From CAWJPY01 sp963844865 (GTDB lineage Bacteria > Acidobacteriota > Thermoanaerobaculia > Thermoanaerobaculales > Sulfomarinibacteraceae), in NCBI GenBank assembly GCA_963844865.1, contig CAWJPY010000012.1, positions 186,001 to 250,000 of the forward strand: a stretch of 64,000 bases of DNA, written 5' to 3'. The notes below the pieces were generated by a model. That model was not told where the DNA came from, did no database searches, and saw only the letters and a list, made by a program, of their open reading frames with translations. Numbering within the stretch: position 1 is the stretch's first letter; each line of letters starts with the position of its first letter. Position numbers and translations under genes: made by a program. This document shows positions 8,448 through 17,503 of the stretch, piece after piece.

Positions 8448-8911
8448 GATGCACTCTCTCCTTCAAGGTCGAGAATCTCTCCGACGTCGAGGAGCAGGAG
8501 CAGTCCGTCCTCGAGCCTGTAGGCGCCGCGGATAAGGTCGCGGGCGCTTCCCCTGAGGGTTTCAGGAGGGTGTTGGAAGGCTGCTTCCTCCACGTCGATC
8601 ACGTCACCGATCTCGTCGACGAGGAGGCTCACCACCGACTCGCGCTCCCGGATCACGACGTTCATCGGCTTGCGGCCACCGGCCGCAGAGGCCGCGACCT
8701 CCAGCCGCCGCGCGAGGTCGATGGCGGGCACGACCTGACCGCGCAGATTCATGAGCCCCGCCACCGCCCGCGGCGCCAGGGGTACGGGGGTCAACGGGCG
8801 GTAGCTGAGGACCTCCAGGACCTGCTCGATGGGCAGCCCGTAGGAGGCGTCGCCCACCGAGAAGGTCATGAGCTGTCTGCGGTCGGGGACGGCGGTCTTC
8901 ACGTCGCGCAT
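8441..8911 (-). CDS. cheW: CheW coupling protein
   Basis: 156 residues, one CheW/SH3-like domain from about residue 10: QLMTFSVGDASYGLPIEQVLEVL, then APRAVAGLMNLRGQVVPAIDL and VVSLLVDEIGDVIDVEE. It bridges the receptor tip and the P5 domain of CheA. Its start overlaps the cheA stop by one base (TGATG) and its end overlaps the receptor start by seven bases, so translation is coupled along the operon. Confidence 0.95.
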   Translation of the reverse strand: MRDVKTAVPDRRQLMTFSVGDASYGLPIEQVLEVLSYRPLTPVPLAPRAVAGLMNLRGQVVPAIDLARRLEVAASAAGGRKPMNVVIRERESVVSLLVDEIGDVIDVEEAAFQHPPETLRGSARDLIRGAYRLEDGLLLLLDVGEILDLEGESASC

Positions 8912-11154
8912 CAGACATCTCCCCCGGCCGCCACGTCCTCGGCGTCCAGCATCCTGCTCACCAGACCCTCGACATCAAGGATCTCGGTGATGCGACCGCG
9001 CATGACCATGGTGCCGGCCACGCAGTCGCGGGTACCCGGCCGCTGCACCTCGAGCGTCTCCTCCACGATATCCACGATCCTGTCCACCACCAGGCCCACC
9101 CGCCGTTGCGGCGTGGCGTAGATGACCACGAACAGAGTGCTCGAACGCGAGGGTTCCTCCTCCGCGCGCCGGGGGCGCCGCCGCCGCTCATCCAGGGCCT
9201 CGTGAACCCTGATGAGGGGGAGGATCTCCCCTCGGTACTGGATCACCTCGAGCCCGCCCGCGCGCTCCACGGATGCCGGGTCGACCGTGTGCAGGTGGGC
9301 GACGTCGGTGAGCGGAATCGCCATGCGTCCGTCGTCGGGACTGGAGAACAGGAGCACCGCCTCCCGTGCATCCAGGGGCGCCGCCACACCGTCCGCCTGC
9401 GGCGAGAGGATCGCCTCGCGACGCTCGTTGATCACGTTGGCGCGCTGGGCGAGGGCGGCGACGTCGAGGATCAGCGCCACCTTGCCGTCGCCGAGGATGG
9501 TCGTTCCGGCGAGGATCGGGATCCGGTGCAGGAGCCGGCTCAGTGGTTTGACCACGATCTCCTGCGTCTCGTCGACGGCATCGACGGCGAGCCCGAACTC
9601 GCGGTCATTCGCCCGGAGCACGACCAGCACCTGTCCCTGGGCGGGGGCGCCCCAGGGGCCGTCGTCTCCATCCCCGTCCAGCCCGAGCTGGTGTGCCAGG
9701 TGGACGATGGGCAAAAGCTTGCCGCGCAGCCTGAACACCGGAGCGGCGTGGACGTGCTCGATGTGGCGGCTCGCCCCTCCAGCGTCGAGACCCACGAGCT
9801 CCATGGTGCTGAGCTGCGGGATGGCGAAGCGCTGGCCGCAGCTGCGGACCAGGAGGGCTTGGATGATGGCGAGGGTCATGGGCAGTCGGATGCGGACGGT
9901 GGTCCCCACCCCGGGCGTGCTGGTGAGGTCGACCGAGCCGCCGATGCGCTCGATGTTGTTCCGCACCACGTCGAGACCGACGCCGCGCCCGGAGACATTG
10001 GTGATGCGGCGGGCCGTGGAGAGGCCGGGGCTGAAGGCGAGCTGGAGGATCTCGGAGTCGCTGGCGCGCGACAGACGGTCCTCCTCGGCGAGGCCGAGCT
10101 CGAGCGCTCGGGCGCGGATGTCATCGCTGTCGATCCCGGCCCCGTCGTCGCTGATGGCGATGATCACCTGGCCGTTCTCGTGGGAGGCGTGGAGATGGAC
10201 GTGACCTTCCTCCGCTTTGCCCGCCCTGTGGCGGACCGGGGGCGCCTCGATGCCGTGGTCGACCGCGTTGCGCACCAGGTGGGTGAGGGGGTCCTTGACG
10301 GCCTCGATGACGGTCCGGTCGAGCTCGGTGTCGCTGCCGTCGAGAGTGAGCCTGACGCGTTTGCCACCGGCCAGCGCCGTGTCGCGGACGAGCCGGGGCA
10401 GGGCGCCGAAGACGGTGTCGATGGACTGCATCCGGGTCTGCATGACCGTTTCCTGGAGCCTGGACGTCACCACGTTGAGGCGCTGCGAGACGGCCGAGAG
10501 GGACGGCGACCCGGCGCGCGAGGCGTGCTCCACGACCTGGTTCCTGGCCAGCACCAGCTCGCCCACCAGACCCATCATGGTGTCGAGGAGGCCGACGTCG
10601 AGGCGGACGCTGCTCTGCCCGGGGGCTGGGTTGGTGGCGGTCTGCTGCTGGGCCGGCGGGGGAGTCGAATCGGCGTTCTCCTCGACGGGAGTCGCTCCGA
10701 TGTCCTCGCCGGCACCAGCAGAGACGTCGACCCCGCCCCGCTCCCATTCCTCGGGCTGGTCGGGTGGCGCCCGGCGCTGCTCCCGTTCGAGGGCCGACAG
10801 GCGCTCGATGACCCGGGCCGTGTCCACCTCGCCCTCGCTGCCGGTCGCATCGATGTTGGCAAGGAAGGAGCGGACCGCGTCGATCAGGGCGAGCAGGGCG
10901 CTGATGACCTCGGCGTCGGGGACGAGAACCCGGTCACGGACCTTGCTCAGGAGGCTCTCCCCTGCGTGGGCCACGGCCTCCAGGCCGCCGAACTCGAAGA
11001 AGCCGCAGGTTCCCTTGATGGTGTGGATGGTGCGGAAGATGTCGGCGACGGTCTCGGCGTCGTCGGGCTTCGTCTCCAGCAGCACGAGCTCCTGCTCCAT
11101 GCGCTGCAGGTTGTCGCGGCTCTCGGCCACGAACTCGCGGATCACCTCGTCCAT
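8911..11154 (-). CDS. cheA: CheA histidine kinase with two C-terminal CheW-like domains
   Basis: 747 residues, first gene of the operon. The Hpt domain has phosphorylated His44 (IHTIKGTCGFF). A proline-rich linker follows (about 135-180), then the dimerisation domain (GLLDTMMGLVGELVLARNQVVEHA), and a HATPase_c domain with HLVRNAVDHGIE, DDGAGID and SGRGVGLDVV. After this come two successive P5/CheW-like segments. The first is LLVRSCGQRFAIPQLST to VKPLSRLLHRIPILAGTTILGDGKVALILD; the second is EAVLLFSSPDDGRMAIPL to RPGTRDCVAGTMVMRGRITEILDVEG. Classical CheA has one. The extra domain could widen the receptor array or bind a second partner. I see no P2 CheY-binding domain. Confidence 0.95.
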   Translation of the reverse strand: MDEVIREFVAESRDNLQRMEQELVLLETKPDDAETVADIFRTIHTIKGTCGFFEFGGLEAVAHAGESLLSKVRDRVLVPDAEVISALLALIDAVRSFLANIDATGSEGEVDTARVIERLSALEREQRRAPPDQPEEWERGGVDVSAGAGEDIGATPVEENADSTPPPAQQQTATNPAPGQSSVRLDVGLLDTMMGLVGELVLARNQVVEHASRAGSPSLSAVSQRLNVVTSRLQETVMQTRMQSIDTVFGALPRLVRDTALAGGKRVRLTLDGSDTELDRTVIEAVKDPLTHLVRNAVDHGIEAPPVRHRAGKAEEGHVHLHASHENGQVIIAISDDGAGIDSDDIRARALELGLAEEDRLSRASDSEILQLAFSPGLSTARRITNVSGRGVGLDVVRNNIERIGGSVDLTSTPGVGTTVRIRLPMTLAIIQALLVRSCGQRFAIPQLSTMELVGLDAGGASRHIEHVHAAPVFRLRGKLLPIVHLAHQLGLDGDGDDGPWGAPAQGQVLVVLRANDREFGLAVDAVDETQEIVVKPLSRLLHRIPILAGTTILGDGKVALILDVAALAQRANVINERREAILSPQADGVAAPLDAREAVLLFSSPDDGRMAIPLTDVAHLHTVDPASVERAGGLEVIQYRGEILPLIRVHEALDERRRRPRRAEEEPSRSSTLFVVIYATPQRRVGLVVDRIVDIVEETLEVQRPGTRDCVAGTMVMRGRITEILDVEGLVSRMLDAEDVAAGGDV

Positions 11155-11226
11155 GGGTGTGGCCTTTCCCCCGCCGGGAGGTCGTCCGCTTGACGGTCTC
11201 GGTCGACCTGTGTTAGCTCTGACGGC

Positions 11227-11622
11227 GTGGTAGCGACATGCAGGGTGTTGGCAGTCGATGACTCAGCCGCCGTGCTGAACATCATCTCCTCGTACCTGAG
11301 GGACTCGGAGTTCGACCTGATCGACACCGCCCGCGACGGCAGCACAGCGGTCCAGAAGTTCGGGGAGCTGGAACCCGACATCGTTCTTCTGGATCTGGTG
11401 ATGCCCGGGCAGAGCGGCCAGGAGACCCTGCGCCAGATGCTGCAGCTGCGGCCCGATGCTCGGATCGCCATCGTCAGCTCTCTGGGCACGCAGGAGGCGG
11501 TGCAGGAGTGCCACGACCTCGGGGCCCGCGGTTTCCTCAAGAAGCCGTTCTCCAAGGGAGACCTGATGTCGTTCCTCCGCGATCTGGCCGGATCGCCGGT
11601 CATCGACGTGCGCCAGCTCTGA
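11227..11622 (+). CDS. Stand-alone receiver-domain response regulator
   Basis: 131 residues, receiver domain only: Asp11-Asp12, phosphoacceptor Asp56 in DIVLLDLVMPGQSG, serines in IVSSLG in the Thr position, and Lys in FLKKPFSKGD. GTG at 11227 is the farthest plausible start; no clear Shine-Dalgarno is seen, so the start is uncertain. It is divergent from cheA with 72 bp between them, so the two probably share a promoter region. It may be a second CheY-type output or phosphate sink for the same kinase. Confidence 0.87.
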   Translation: MVATCRVLAVDDSAAVLNIISSYLRDSEFDLIDTARDGSTAVQKFGELEPDIVLLDLVMPGQSGQETLRQMLQLRPDARIAIVSSLGTQEAVQECHDLGARGFLKKPFSKGDLMSFLRDLAGSPVIDVRQL

Positions 11623-11637
11623 GCGGGGCGCCGCCGT

Positions 11638-13125
11638 CTAGCGCGACAAGAACTGGTCCAACACATTCCGTGCATGATCCGTGTCCAGGCTCGTGCCCTG
11701 CAGCTCGGCCCGCTGCGAGACATGCCCCCTGACCATCTCGATGAAGATCCGGAAGCACTCGAAGTTGCTGACGATGTCCTGGTTCCGGGCCTGGTCGTCG
11801 AAGGGCTCGTCCCTGAGCTCCCGCATCTCGGTGAAGAAGCTGACGAAGGAGTCGTACTCGGTGAATCGGATGCCTTCGAAGCTCAGGGTCTCGAAGTAGG
11901 TGAGGAAGTCCAGCAGACGGCGGTACATCCGTCTGCGCTCCTCCAGGTCACTGTCCGGATCGGAGATGCTGAGGACGACGTGCCCCAGGACCTCGGCGAA
12001 GATCCAGAGGTCCTCCCGGAGCCTTGCCGACTGCTCGAGGCGGATGGCCATGTCGGGGAAGATCTCCTCGGGCACGACGTGGGACGACACGATCTTCAGC
12101 AGGGCCAGGGTGGCGCCCTCGAAGAACACGGTGAGGAGCTGCTTGACCGCCTCGACCCGGGAGGCCATCTCGAAGAGGTTCGTGCTCTTGTGGTAGTCCC
12201 TCAGAAACGTGTCGAAGGCGCGCTCCTCTTCGGCGGCGAGCTGGAAGGCCATGGAGTCGACGCAGGAGAGGACCTCGCGCTCGGCCTCGGTGCGGGTCCC
12301 ATCGGGGAAGAAGCGGCCCCGGAGACTGCGCTCCAGGTACACCCTGAGGGACCGGAACTCGCTCCTCAGGAGGGCAAGGAGGGGAATGGTGCCGATGACC
12401 TCGGCGCGGTCGGTCTTGAGCGGGTTGATCCAGTTGAGGATGGTCAGGTATCTGCCCAGGATGAGGATGGTGAAGCCGAGGCTGCGGCGGAGCCGCTGTG
12501 ACGACGCCAGTCGAATGGAGCCCTGGACGGCGGGGTGGGTGGTCCAGCCCGCGGTCGGATAGAGGGGGTGGTTGGCCAGGGGTCCGAAGAAGCGGTTGTG
12601 CACGATCAGGGAGCGGTACTGATCCGCGAACGCGCGGAAGGAGGGCAGGTGGACCTGACCGATGGCGCGGGCATCCGCGGTGAGCTGTGCCAGGCTGCGC
12701 AGGCCCACGAGGAGCGAGTAGAGGCTCTCCTCGGGGCGATCCTGGTCCCGGTGCTGGCGCAGGATCGAGTCGCGTCGGTCATCGCTGAGCCACTGCACCT
12801 CCAGGTAGTGACGGAAGGCGAGAGACTCGGTACCGGAGCCGTCCAGCATCCGGTCGACCAGCCGGATCAGGCGGTGGAGCTGCTCGTCGATGACCTCCAG
12901 CTCGTGGCTCAGATCGTGGTGGAGGCCGACCGGACCGTCACTGCGGGCCGGATGGTTGCGCAGGTTGAAGTAGCGATCCACCGCCTTGAGCCGCGTCTCC
13001 AGCTGCAGCAGGGAGTCGTCCCGGCCGCGGTAGACGCGGGAGTGGGGCCACTCCTGCCGGGTATCTGCCGATCGATGGTGATCGGGCCCAGGGGTGGATG
13101 GGTCGGCCATGCTGTGCAACACCAC
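11638..13125 (-). CDS. Hypothetical protein, about 490 residues
   Basis: I do not recognise this protein. It is long, soluble-looking and rich in charged helices, with no signal peptide and one moderately hydrophobic stretch (SLGFTILILGRYLTILNWI, around 228-246). The N-terminal third has helical segments such as ELEVIDEQLHRLIRLVDRML; the C-terminal part (LLTVFFEGATLALLKIVSS, then LDFLTYFETLSFEGIRFTEYDSFVSFF) also looks all-helical. It faces the solo receiver gene tail-to-tail with 15 bp between stops. Starts: GTG 13125 is the longest; ATG 13110 is equally plausible. Codon use looks like its neighbours, and the long unbroken frame of 495 codons supports it as real. Confidence 0.75.
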   Translation of the reverse strand: MVLHSMADPSTPGPDHHRSADTRQEWPHSRVYRGRDDSLLQLETRLKAVDRYFNLRNHPARSDGPVGLHHDLSHELEVIDEQLHRLIRLVDRMLDGSGTESLAFRHYLEVQWLSDDRRDSILRQHRDQDRPEESLYSLLVGLRSLAQLTADARAIGQVHLPSFRAFADQYRSLIVHNRFFGPLANHPLYPTAGWTTHPAVQGSIRLASSQRLRRSLGFTILILGRYLTILNWINPLKTDRAEVIGTIPLLALLRSEFRSLRVYLERSLRGRFFPDGTRTEAEREVLSCVDSMAFQLAAEEERAFDTFLRDYHKSTNLFEMASRVEAVKQLLTVFFEGATLALLKIVSSHVVPEEIFPDMAIRLEQSARLREDLWIFAEVLGHVVLSISDPDSDLEERRRMYRRLLDFLTYFETLSFEGIRFTEYDSFVSFFTEMRELRDEPFDDQARNQDIVSNFECFRIFIEMVRGHVSQRAELQGTSLDTDHARNVLDQFLSR

Positions 13126-13235
13126 GACACCTCGAGCGTAACTCGATGTGGCGCGAGGAGCTATCAGCGTTCACGCAGGGAGCGTGTAGGACTGATCCGA
13201 CACGGCGAGGGCGGGGCGGGCGGGCGTGGCGCCCG

Positions 13236-13685
13236 TCAGTCGACGACGGGCACGACCTTGATGCCTTCGCCCTGGACCGCCGACACGGAGACGTACCCGA
13301 TGGCGTTGGGGTCGGACGCCACGAAGAACACCGCGCCCTCCTCCGAGCTGGTGAAGACCGGAGGGACGTCCTCGCCCCGGAACACCTTGCGGTGCCAGTA
13401 GGCCTCGATGGCTTTCACCGAGCGACCCAGCACCGCCTTGGAGAACAGGGCGCGGACCGGAGAGGTCGGCGCCAGGTCGACCGGGTCCACGGGCCTGTCG
13501 TCAGGCCACGTGGTGTCCTCCTTGAGGAAGAACCTGGCGACCTGGGCGCGGGTCATGGTCGCGGCCGGATTGGCCGCGTTCACGATGACGCAGAAGCCGG
13601 GATCGGCATCGGGGCCGGCGGCGACTCCCAAGGTCGCCGCGACCGCGCACACCATTCCGAGCAGCACGAAGCGGAGTGTCCTCAT
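13236..13685 (-). CDS. PstS-like phosphate-binding-domain protein, secreted
   Basis: 149 residues with a signal peptide (MRTLRFVLLGMVCAVAATLGVAAG). The mature part reads FCVIVNAANPAATMTRAQVARFFLKEDTTWPDD, then SPVRALFSKAVLGRSVKAIEAYWHRKVFRGEDVPP and DPNAIGYVSVSA. This is the pattern of small proteins annotated as phosphate ABC transporter substrate-binding proteins (PBP-like domain, truncated relative to PstS). Such short forms often lie outside pst operons and need not bind phosphate; no transporter genes are near. It is divergent from the secreted-protein gene at 13956. Confidence 0.78.
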   Translation of the reverse strand: MRTLRFVLLGMVCAVAATLGVAAGPDADPGFCVIVNAANPAATMTRAQVARFFLKEDTTWPDDRPVDPVDLAPTSPVRALFSKAVLGRSVKAIEAYWHRKVFRGEDVPPVFTSSEEGAVFFVASDPNAIGYVSVSAVQGEGIKVVPVVD

Positions 13686-13955
13686 CCAACCACCAACCGC
13701 TCATTAGTGTACCGGACTCCCGCGCCGGGGAGCTAGCATGCGTCTGGAGGGTGGTCGGAATCACGTCGGCGGGCACCGGCCTCCGATCCGGAGATCTCCG
13801 TTGGGGTCGCTGGAGACCCGCATGGGGCGAGACGTGGTAGGATCGCTCCCTCGACACAGATTGAAACAGGGATCCGGTCCGCCAGGCAGGGGTGCTCCCC
13901 GACGGCGCCGAGCATTCCACGATGGCGGGCGGGGCCCTCCGAGAGGAGGTTCGAG

Positions 13956-14837
13956 ATGTCATCGGTCGCTCGTGTCGTCGCGGTCGCCCTCATGATCCTC
14001 GCCGCGTGGCCGCTGAACGCTCAGGAGCTGAGCGACAGCCAGGTCTTCTACGCGGTGGCCCACACAGCCGGCCGCGGCGACCCACCCACCCAGTGGCGCA
14101 GTGACGTGACCCTGTACAACGTGCAGAACGTGCCGATAACTGTCGGCCTGCAGCTCTTCCTGTGGGGCTCTCCGAACCAGTTCGACACCTCGTTTCCGGT
14201 CCGGATCGCTCTTGCCGCCCGGGAGACGCGCACGATCGAGGACGTGGTGGCCACCGCGTTCGGAATCACCGGGGATGCGGCGGGCACGCTGATGGCGACC
14301 TGCTCGTCGGACTTCTTGCCCGCAAACCCCCCAGGTGCCGTCATGGCGGGGTCTTCCCGGACCTACAACATTGGGAGCCCGGGCGGAACCTATGGCCAGA
14401 GCGTGCCTGCGACCGACAGGTTGCGCAACTGCTGGGGAACGCTCTCATACGTGACGGGGGCCCGCAACGACGCTCGCTACCGCTCCAATCTGGGCATCAT
14501 CAACGCGTCGTTCTTCGCCAACACCATCCACTACCGGATTCGGCGGGGGAGCGGCGCGGTGGTGGCCCAGGGCAGCAAGCATCTGGGTGTGCTCACCGGC
14601 AACCAGTACTCCTTCGCCAGCCTCGGCGTCCCCAAGCTGAGCGAGCCCCTGACGGTGGAGCTGTGGCTCGATCCGGCGGACGTGATCCCGGGAGGGTGCA
14701 GCCCAGCAGGTGAGCAGAACTGCTTCGTGGCGTACGTCTCCAAGGCGGACGGGAACCCCACGGGCACCGGTGACGCCGAGTTTCTGATGGCCACGCCCAC
14801 GGACGAGCCGGTGGACTGCGTCGAAGGCGATCGCTGA
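13956..14837 (+). CDS. Secreted hypothetical protein
   Basis: 293 residues. A signal peptide (MSSVARVVAVALMILAAWPLNAQE) is followed by a beta-rich exported domain (FYAVAHTAGRGDPPTQWRSDVTLYNVQNVPITVGLQLF, later YRSNLGIINAS). The motif of a verb-like WRSDVTLYN with ANVSFYN-type strands resembles uncharacterised secreted beta-sandwich proteins common in Acidobacteriota. It has five or six cysteines, which may pair outside the cell. The start is set by GAGAGGAGG upstream of ATG 13956. Function unknown. Confidence 0.8.
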   Translation: MSSVARVVAVALMILAAWPLNAQELSDSQVFYAVAHTAGRGDPPTQWRSDVTLYNVQNVPITVGLQLFLWGSPNQFDTSFPVRIALAARETRTIEDVVATAFGITGDAAGTLMATCSSDFLPANPPGAVMAGSSRTYNIGSPGGTYGQSVPATDRLRNCWGTLSYVTGARNDARYRSNLGIINASFFANTIHYRIRRGSGAVVAQGSKHLGVLTGNQYSFASLGVPKLSEPLTVELWLDPADVIPGGCSPAGEQNCFVAYVSKADGNPTGTGDAEFLMATPTDEPVDCVEGDR

Positions 14838-14967
14838 GTCACCCCTGTGCGCGACGCCGGGGGTTTCGGAGGACCCGGTGGGGCCGGGAGGTCGAGCGCG
14901 AGCCGGACCCGCCCGCGGCGAGAACCGCCGTGGTCCAGCCTCCGTTGTACGCGGCACGGAGGTCGTC

Positions 14968-15465
14968 ATGGTGATGATGAAGGACGTTGCGAGGGCATGG
15001 GCGCTGCTCGGGTTCTCTCTTGCCGTGGGCGGGTGCGTGAGCGGGTCGGCACGGACGCGCTCGGTCACGATCAGCGAGGCGCGCAGCGGTCACGGGGTCC
15101 AGGTGGCGGTGTCGGAGGCGCTGGCCCGCGAGCTCCTGGAGACCGCCATCGGGTCCGAGCTGCGCTGCCAGGGCGAAGTCGACGCGGAGTTCGGGTCGGT
15201 GCTGCGGGCCCTTGACGCGGGTGGTCGGGGCTCTCGCGCCACCCTCGAGGGGGGCGACGGCATCCTGCTGGCGCGCCGCACCCGCCGGGGGCTCGAGCTC
15301 TCGCTGCGCGGCCGGGCCGGCGACGGAAGGATCGACGCGGTGCTGCCGTGGACGTTGGCCGAGTGCATGCTCGGTCGCCCGGCACGGTTCGACGCCGACG
15401 TCGCCCATGTGCGTCTGACCATCCGTGGTGAACACGGCGGCAGCTTCGACCTGCACGTCGACTGA
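14968..15465 (+). CDS. Putative lipoprotein
   Basis: 165 residues. After a short n-region the hydrophobic stretch WALLGFSLAVGG ends at a lipobox Cys (LAVGGC), so the protein should be lipid-anchored. The mature part (VTISEARSGHGVQVAVSEALARELLETAIG) is uncharacterised and ends FDLHVD. ATG 14968 is chosen because GGAGG lies five bases upstream; ATG 14974 and 14977 are also in frame. It lies 130 bp after the secreted protein gene and may be co-transcribed with it. Function unknown. Confidence 0.72.
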   Translation: MVMMKDVARAWALLGFSLAVGGCVSGSARTRSVTISEARSGHGVQVAVSEALARELLETAIGSELRCQGEVDAEFGSVLRALDAGGRGSRATLEGGDGILLARRTRRGLELSLRGRAGDGRIDAVLPWTLAECMLGRPARFDADVAHVRLTIRGEHGGSFDLHVD

Positions 15466-15524
15466 AGGGATCACCAGGCGTCGCGGGCTCCTTCGAGGGG
15501 CGCCGGGGCGCCACCGCGAGCCGG

Positions 15525-16037
15525 TCACCCCATGACGAGACGGGCCTGGTCGGACTCCATGGCGAGCAGGGCCCGCTTGGTGGCGAGGCCGCCGCCGTAG
15601 CCGGTCAGGGAGCCGTCGGCACCGACGACGCGGTGGCAGGGGATGGCCAGGCACACGGGGTTGGTGGCGTTGGCCCGGCCGACGGCGCGGGCGGCGCCGG
15701 GACGTCCGAGGCGCGCGGCGATCTCGCCGTAGGTCGCGGTGGCGCCCCACGGGATCGTGCGAACCTCGTCCCAGACCCGGCGCTGGAAGGAGCTGCCGGC
15801 CGGCTGCAGCCGGAGCCTCCGGAGCGCATCGCGCTCGCCGGCAAACCACCTGCCCACGGCCTCGACCACGGGGGCGCACCCCTCGGGGGACCACTCCAGG
15901 TCCGGTTCGAAGGGCTCCACCAGCTCGTCGGCGGTGCGACCGTTCAGAAAGACCAAGAGGTGGACGGCTCCGTCGGGGCCGACCACCGTCACCATGCGGT
16001 CCGGGGGCGTGTCGAACGTGTGCACCATGTAGGTCAT
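15525..16037 (-). CDS. ogt: Methylated-DNA-[protein]-cysteine S-methyltransferase
   Basis: 170 residues. It transfers the methyl group from O6-methylguanine to its own cysteine, in NPVCLAIPCHRVVGADGSLTGYGGGL: the PCHR motif carries the acceptor Cys and catalytic His, and the flanking Asn and GYGGG loop are intact. The RRVWDEVRTIPWGATATYGEIAARLGRPGAARAVG helix-turn-helix places the lesion. The start ATG 16037 overlaps the stop of the Ada-AlkA gene by four bases (ATGA), so both make one operon for alkylation repair: this enzyme takes O6 lesions, its partner takes 3-methyladenine. Confidence 0.93.
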   Translation of the reverse strand: MTYMVHTFDTPPDRMVTVVGPDGAVHLLVFLNGRTADELVEPFEPDLEWSPEGCAPVVEAVGRWFAGERDALRRLRLQPAGSSFQRRVWDEVRTIPWGATATYGEIAARLGRPGAARAVGRANATNPVCLAIPCHRVVGADGSLTGYGGGLATKRALLAMESDQARLVMG

Positions 16038-17503
16038 GCGGGGTCTCCCAGGAAGCTCCAGAGGTGAAACGTCGCCAGGCTGCGATGTGGGGCGAAGGCG
16101 GCCAGGCGCTGCTGGACCTCCGCCGCGTCCGGGCGATGATCGAGGTCGAAGAACGCCTGCACGGCCCGCGCCAGGCCCGCGTCGGCCGCCGGGATGCAGT
16201 CGGCGAAGCCGCAGGCGCGCATGAGCACGTACTGCACCGTCCACGGACCCACTCCCCGCAGGTACGCGAGCCGTTCCGCGGCGCGGGTGGCGGCACCGCC
16301 CGGCAGGGCCTCGAGGTCGAGACCGCCCGCTGCGGCCCGCGCCGCCCCCAGCAGGTACTCCGCCTTGCGCCGTGACAGCTGGAGACGGGCGAGATCCGCG
16401 GCATCCACGGCCGCGAGGCGCTGTGGGGTGGGATGGCAGGTCAGCCATGGGTCGAGACGCTCGCCCGCCAGCTCGACGACCCTCCGTCGCAGGCGGTAGG
16501 CGAAGGACAGGTTCACCTGCTGGCCCAGGACCGCCCACGTGAGGCCCTCGAAGACCGTCGGCGTGCGCGGGATGCGCAGCCCCGGCCGCCGGGCGAGCAG
16601 GGACTTCCATGGGGGGCGACCGGCGGCGCCGCGCCCCGGAGTCGCCTCGCCGTCGATGGCCAGCCACGGCACCAGGGCCGCATGGGCCTCGGCCCGTTCC
16701 CGAGCCGCCAGTGCCCGACCCGCCTCGATCCGGCAGCGTGCGTGCCCCGCGGCCGAGCTCCACCGTACCCGCGCCGGCCGCCCGCCAGGCGGAGCGCCCG
16801 GGCGGCCGATCGTGAGCGCACACGCTCCGTGGGGCTCCCGGGTCGCGGCCGATGAAGGCCAGCGTGTCGGCCACCCGGTAGCGGGAGGCAGCCGGAGAAC
16901 GAACTCATCCGCCGTGCGCAGCTTGCGGTACCCGCCTGGCGTCAGGCCGGTGCGCTTCGCGAACGAGGCGTGGAACGCCGACGGGCTCTCCCAGCCGGCG
17001 GCGAAGCCGACGTCGAGCACCCGCTCGGAGCCGCAGAGCAACCGCTCGGCAGCCCAGGAAACCCGCAGCCGCTGCAACACGGCCAAGGGCGTGGCGTGGT
17101 AGTGACGGCGGGTCAGCTCGGCCAGCTTGGTGACGCCGAAGCCGCTGGCAGCGGCCAGGCTCGCCGCGTCCGGGAAGCGGGCGGGCTCGCGACCCGCTTC
17201 CTCGAAGAGCCCCTCCAGGCGCTCCAGGTCCGGGTCCCGTCCTTCGTAGAAGAGGTCCGGCCGGCAGCGTCGGCAGGGTCTGAGGCCGGCCGCCCGGGCC
17301 TCGGCCTGGGAGGCGAAGAAGCGCACGTTCTCCCGCCGGGGCTTGCGGGCCGAGCAGGAGGGGAGGCAGTAGATGCCGGTGGTCAACACACCGGTCAGGA
17401 AGCGACCGTTCCAGGTCGCGTCCCGGGCGGTGAACACCTCGTACAGCTCCTGCTCGTCCCAGCGCACGGATGCCATCGTAGGTCGGTGGCACGGAGGTGT
17501 CAT
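16034..17503 (-). CDS. Ada regulator fused to AlkA glycosylase, with frame disruptions
   Basis: About 490 residues. The Ada-type N-terminal zinc domain has the four cysteines of YCLPSCSARKP and CRRCRPD, the methyl acceptor being the first. Then an AraC-type helix-turn-helix (DAASLAAASGFGVTKLAEL to FAKRTGLTPGGYRK), an AlkA N-terminal domain, and the HhH glycosylase (GLTWAVLGQQVNLSFAYRLRRRVVELAG, LRGVGPWTVQYVLMRACGFADCIPAADAGL with catalytic Asp). Between 16890 and 16790 the expected AlkA_N text appears in successive frames: YRVADTLAFIGRDP, then SPTERV..RALRLAGG, then GRPARVRWS. Three single-base losses explain this and restore the frame. ATG 17503 has AAGGG upstream; ATG 17476 is an alternative. 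Confidence 0.85.
   Translation of the reverse strand: MTPPCHRPTMASVRWDEQELYEVFTARDATWNGRFLTGVLTTGIYCLPSCSARKPRRENVRFFASQAEARAAGLRPCRRCRPDLFYEGRDPDLERLEGLFEEAGREPARFPDAASLAAASGFGVTKLAELTRRHYHATPLAVLQRLRVSWAAERLLCGSERVLDVGFAAGWESPSAFHASFAKRTGLTPGGYRKLRTADEFVLRLPPATGWPTRWPSSAATREPHGACALTIGRPGAPPGGRPARVRWSSAAGHARCRIEAGRALAARERAEAHAALVPWLAIDGEATPGRGAAGRPPWKSLLARRPGLRIPRTPTVFEGLTWAVLGQQVNLSFAYRLRRRVVELAGERLDPWLTCHPTPQRLAAVDAADLARLQLSRRKAEYLLGAARAAAGGLDLEALPGGAATRAAERLAYLRGVGPWTVQYVLMRACGFADCIPAADAGLARAVQAFFDLDHRPDAAEVQQRLAAFAPHRSLATFHLWSFLGDPA

Noticed and set aside
5289..8522. Plus-strand open frame of 1077 codons opposite the chemotaxis genes
   Set aside because: It is the GC-rich mirror of cheR, cheB, cheY and the receptor, with Arg/Gly/His-rich low-complexity text and no domain. 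The minus-strand genes carry all motifs.
9106..11193. Plus-strand open frame of 695 codons opposite cheA
   Set aside because: Same reason: an antisense shadow of a gene with clear Hpt, ATPase and CheW motifs.
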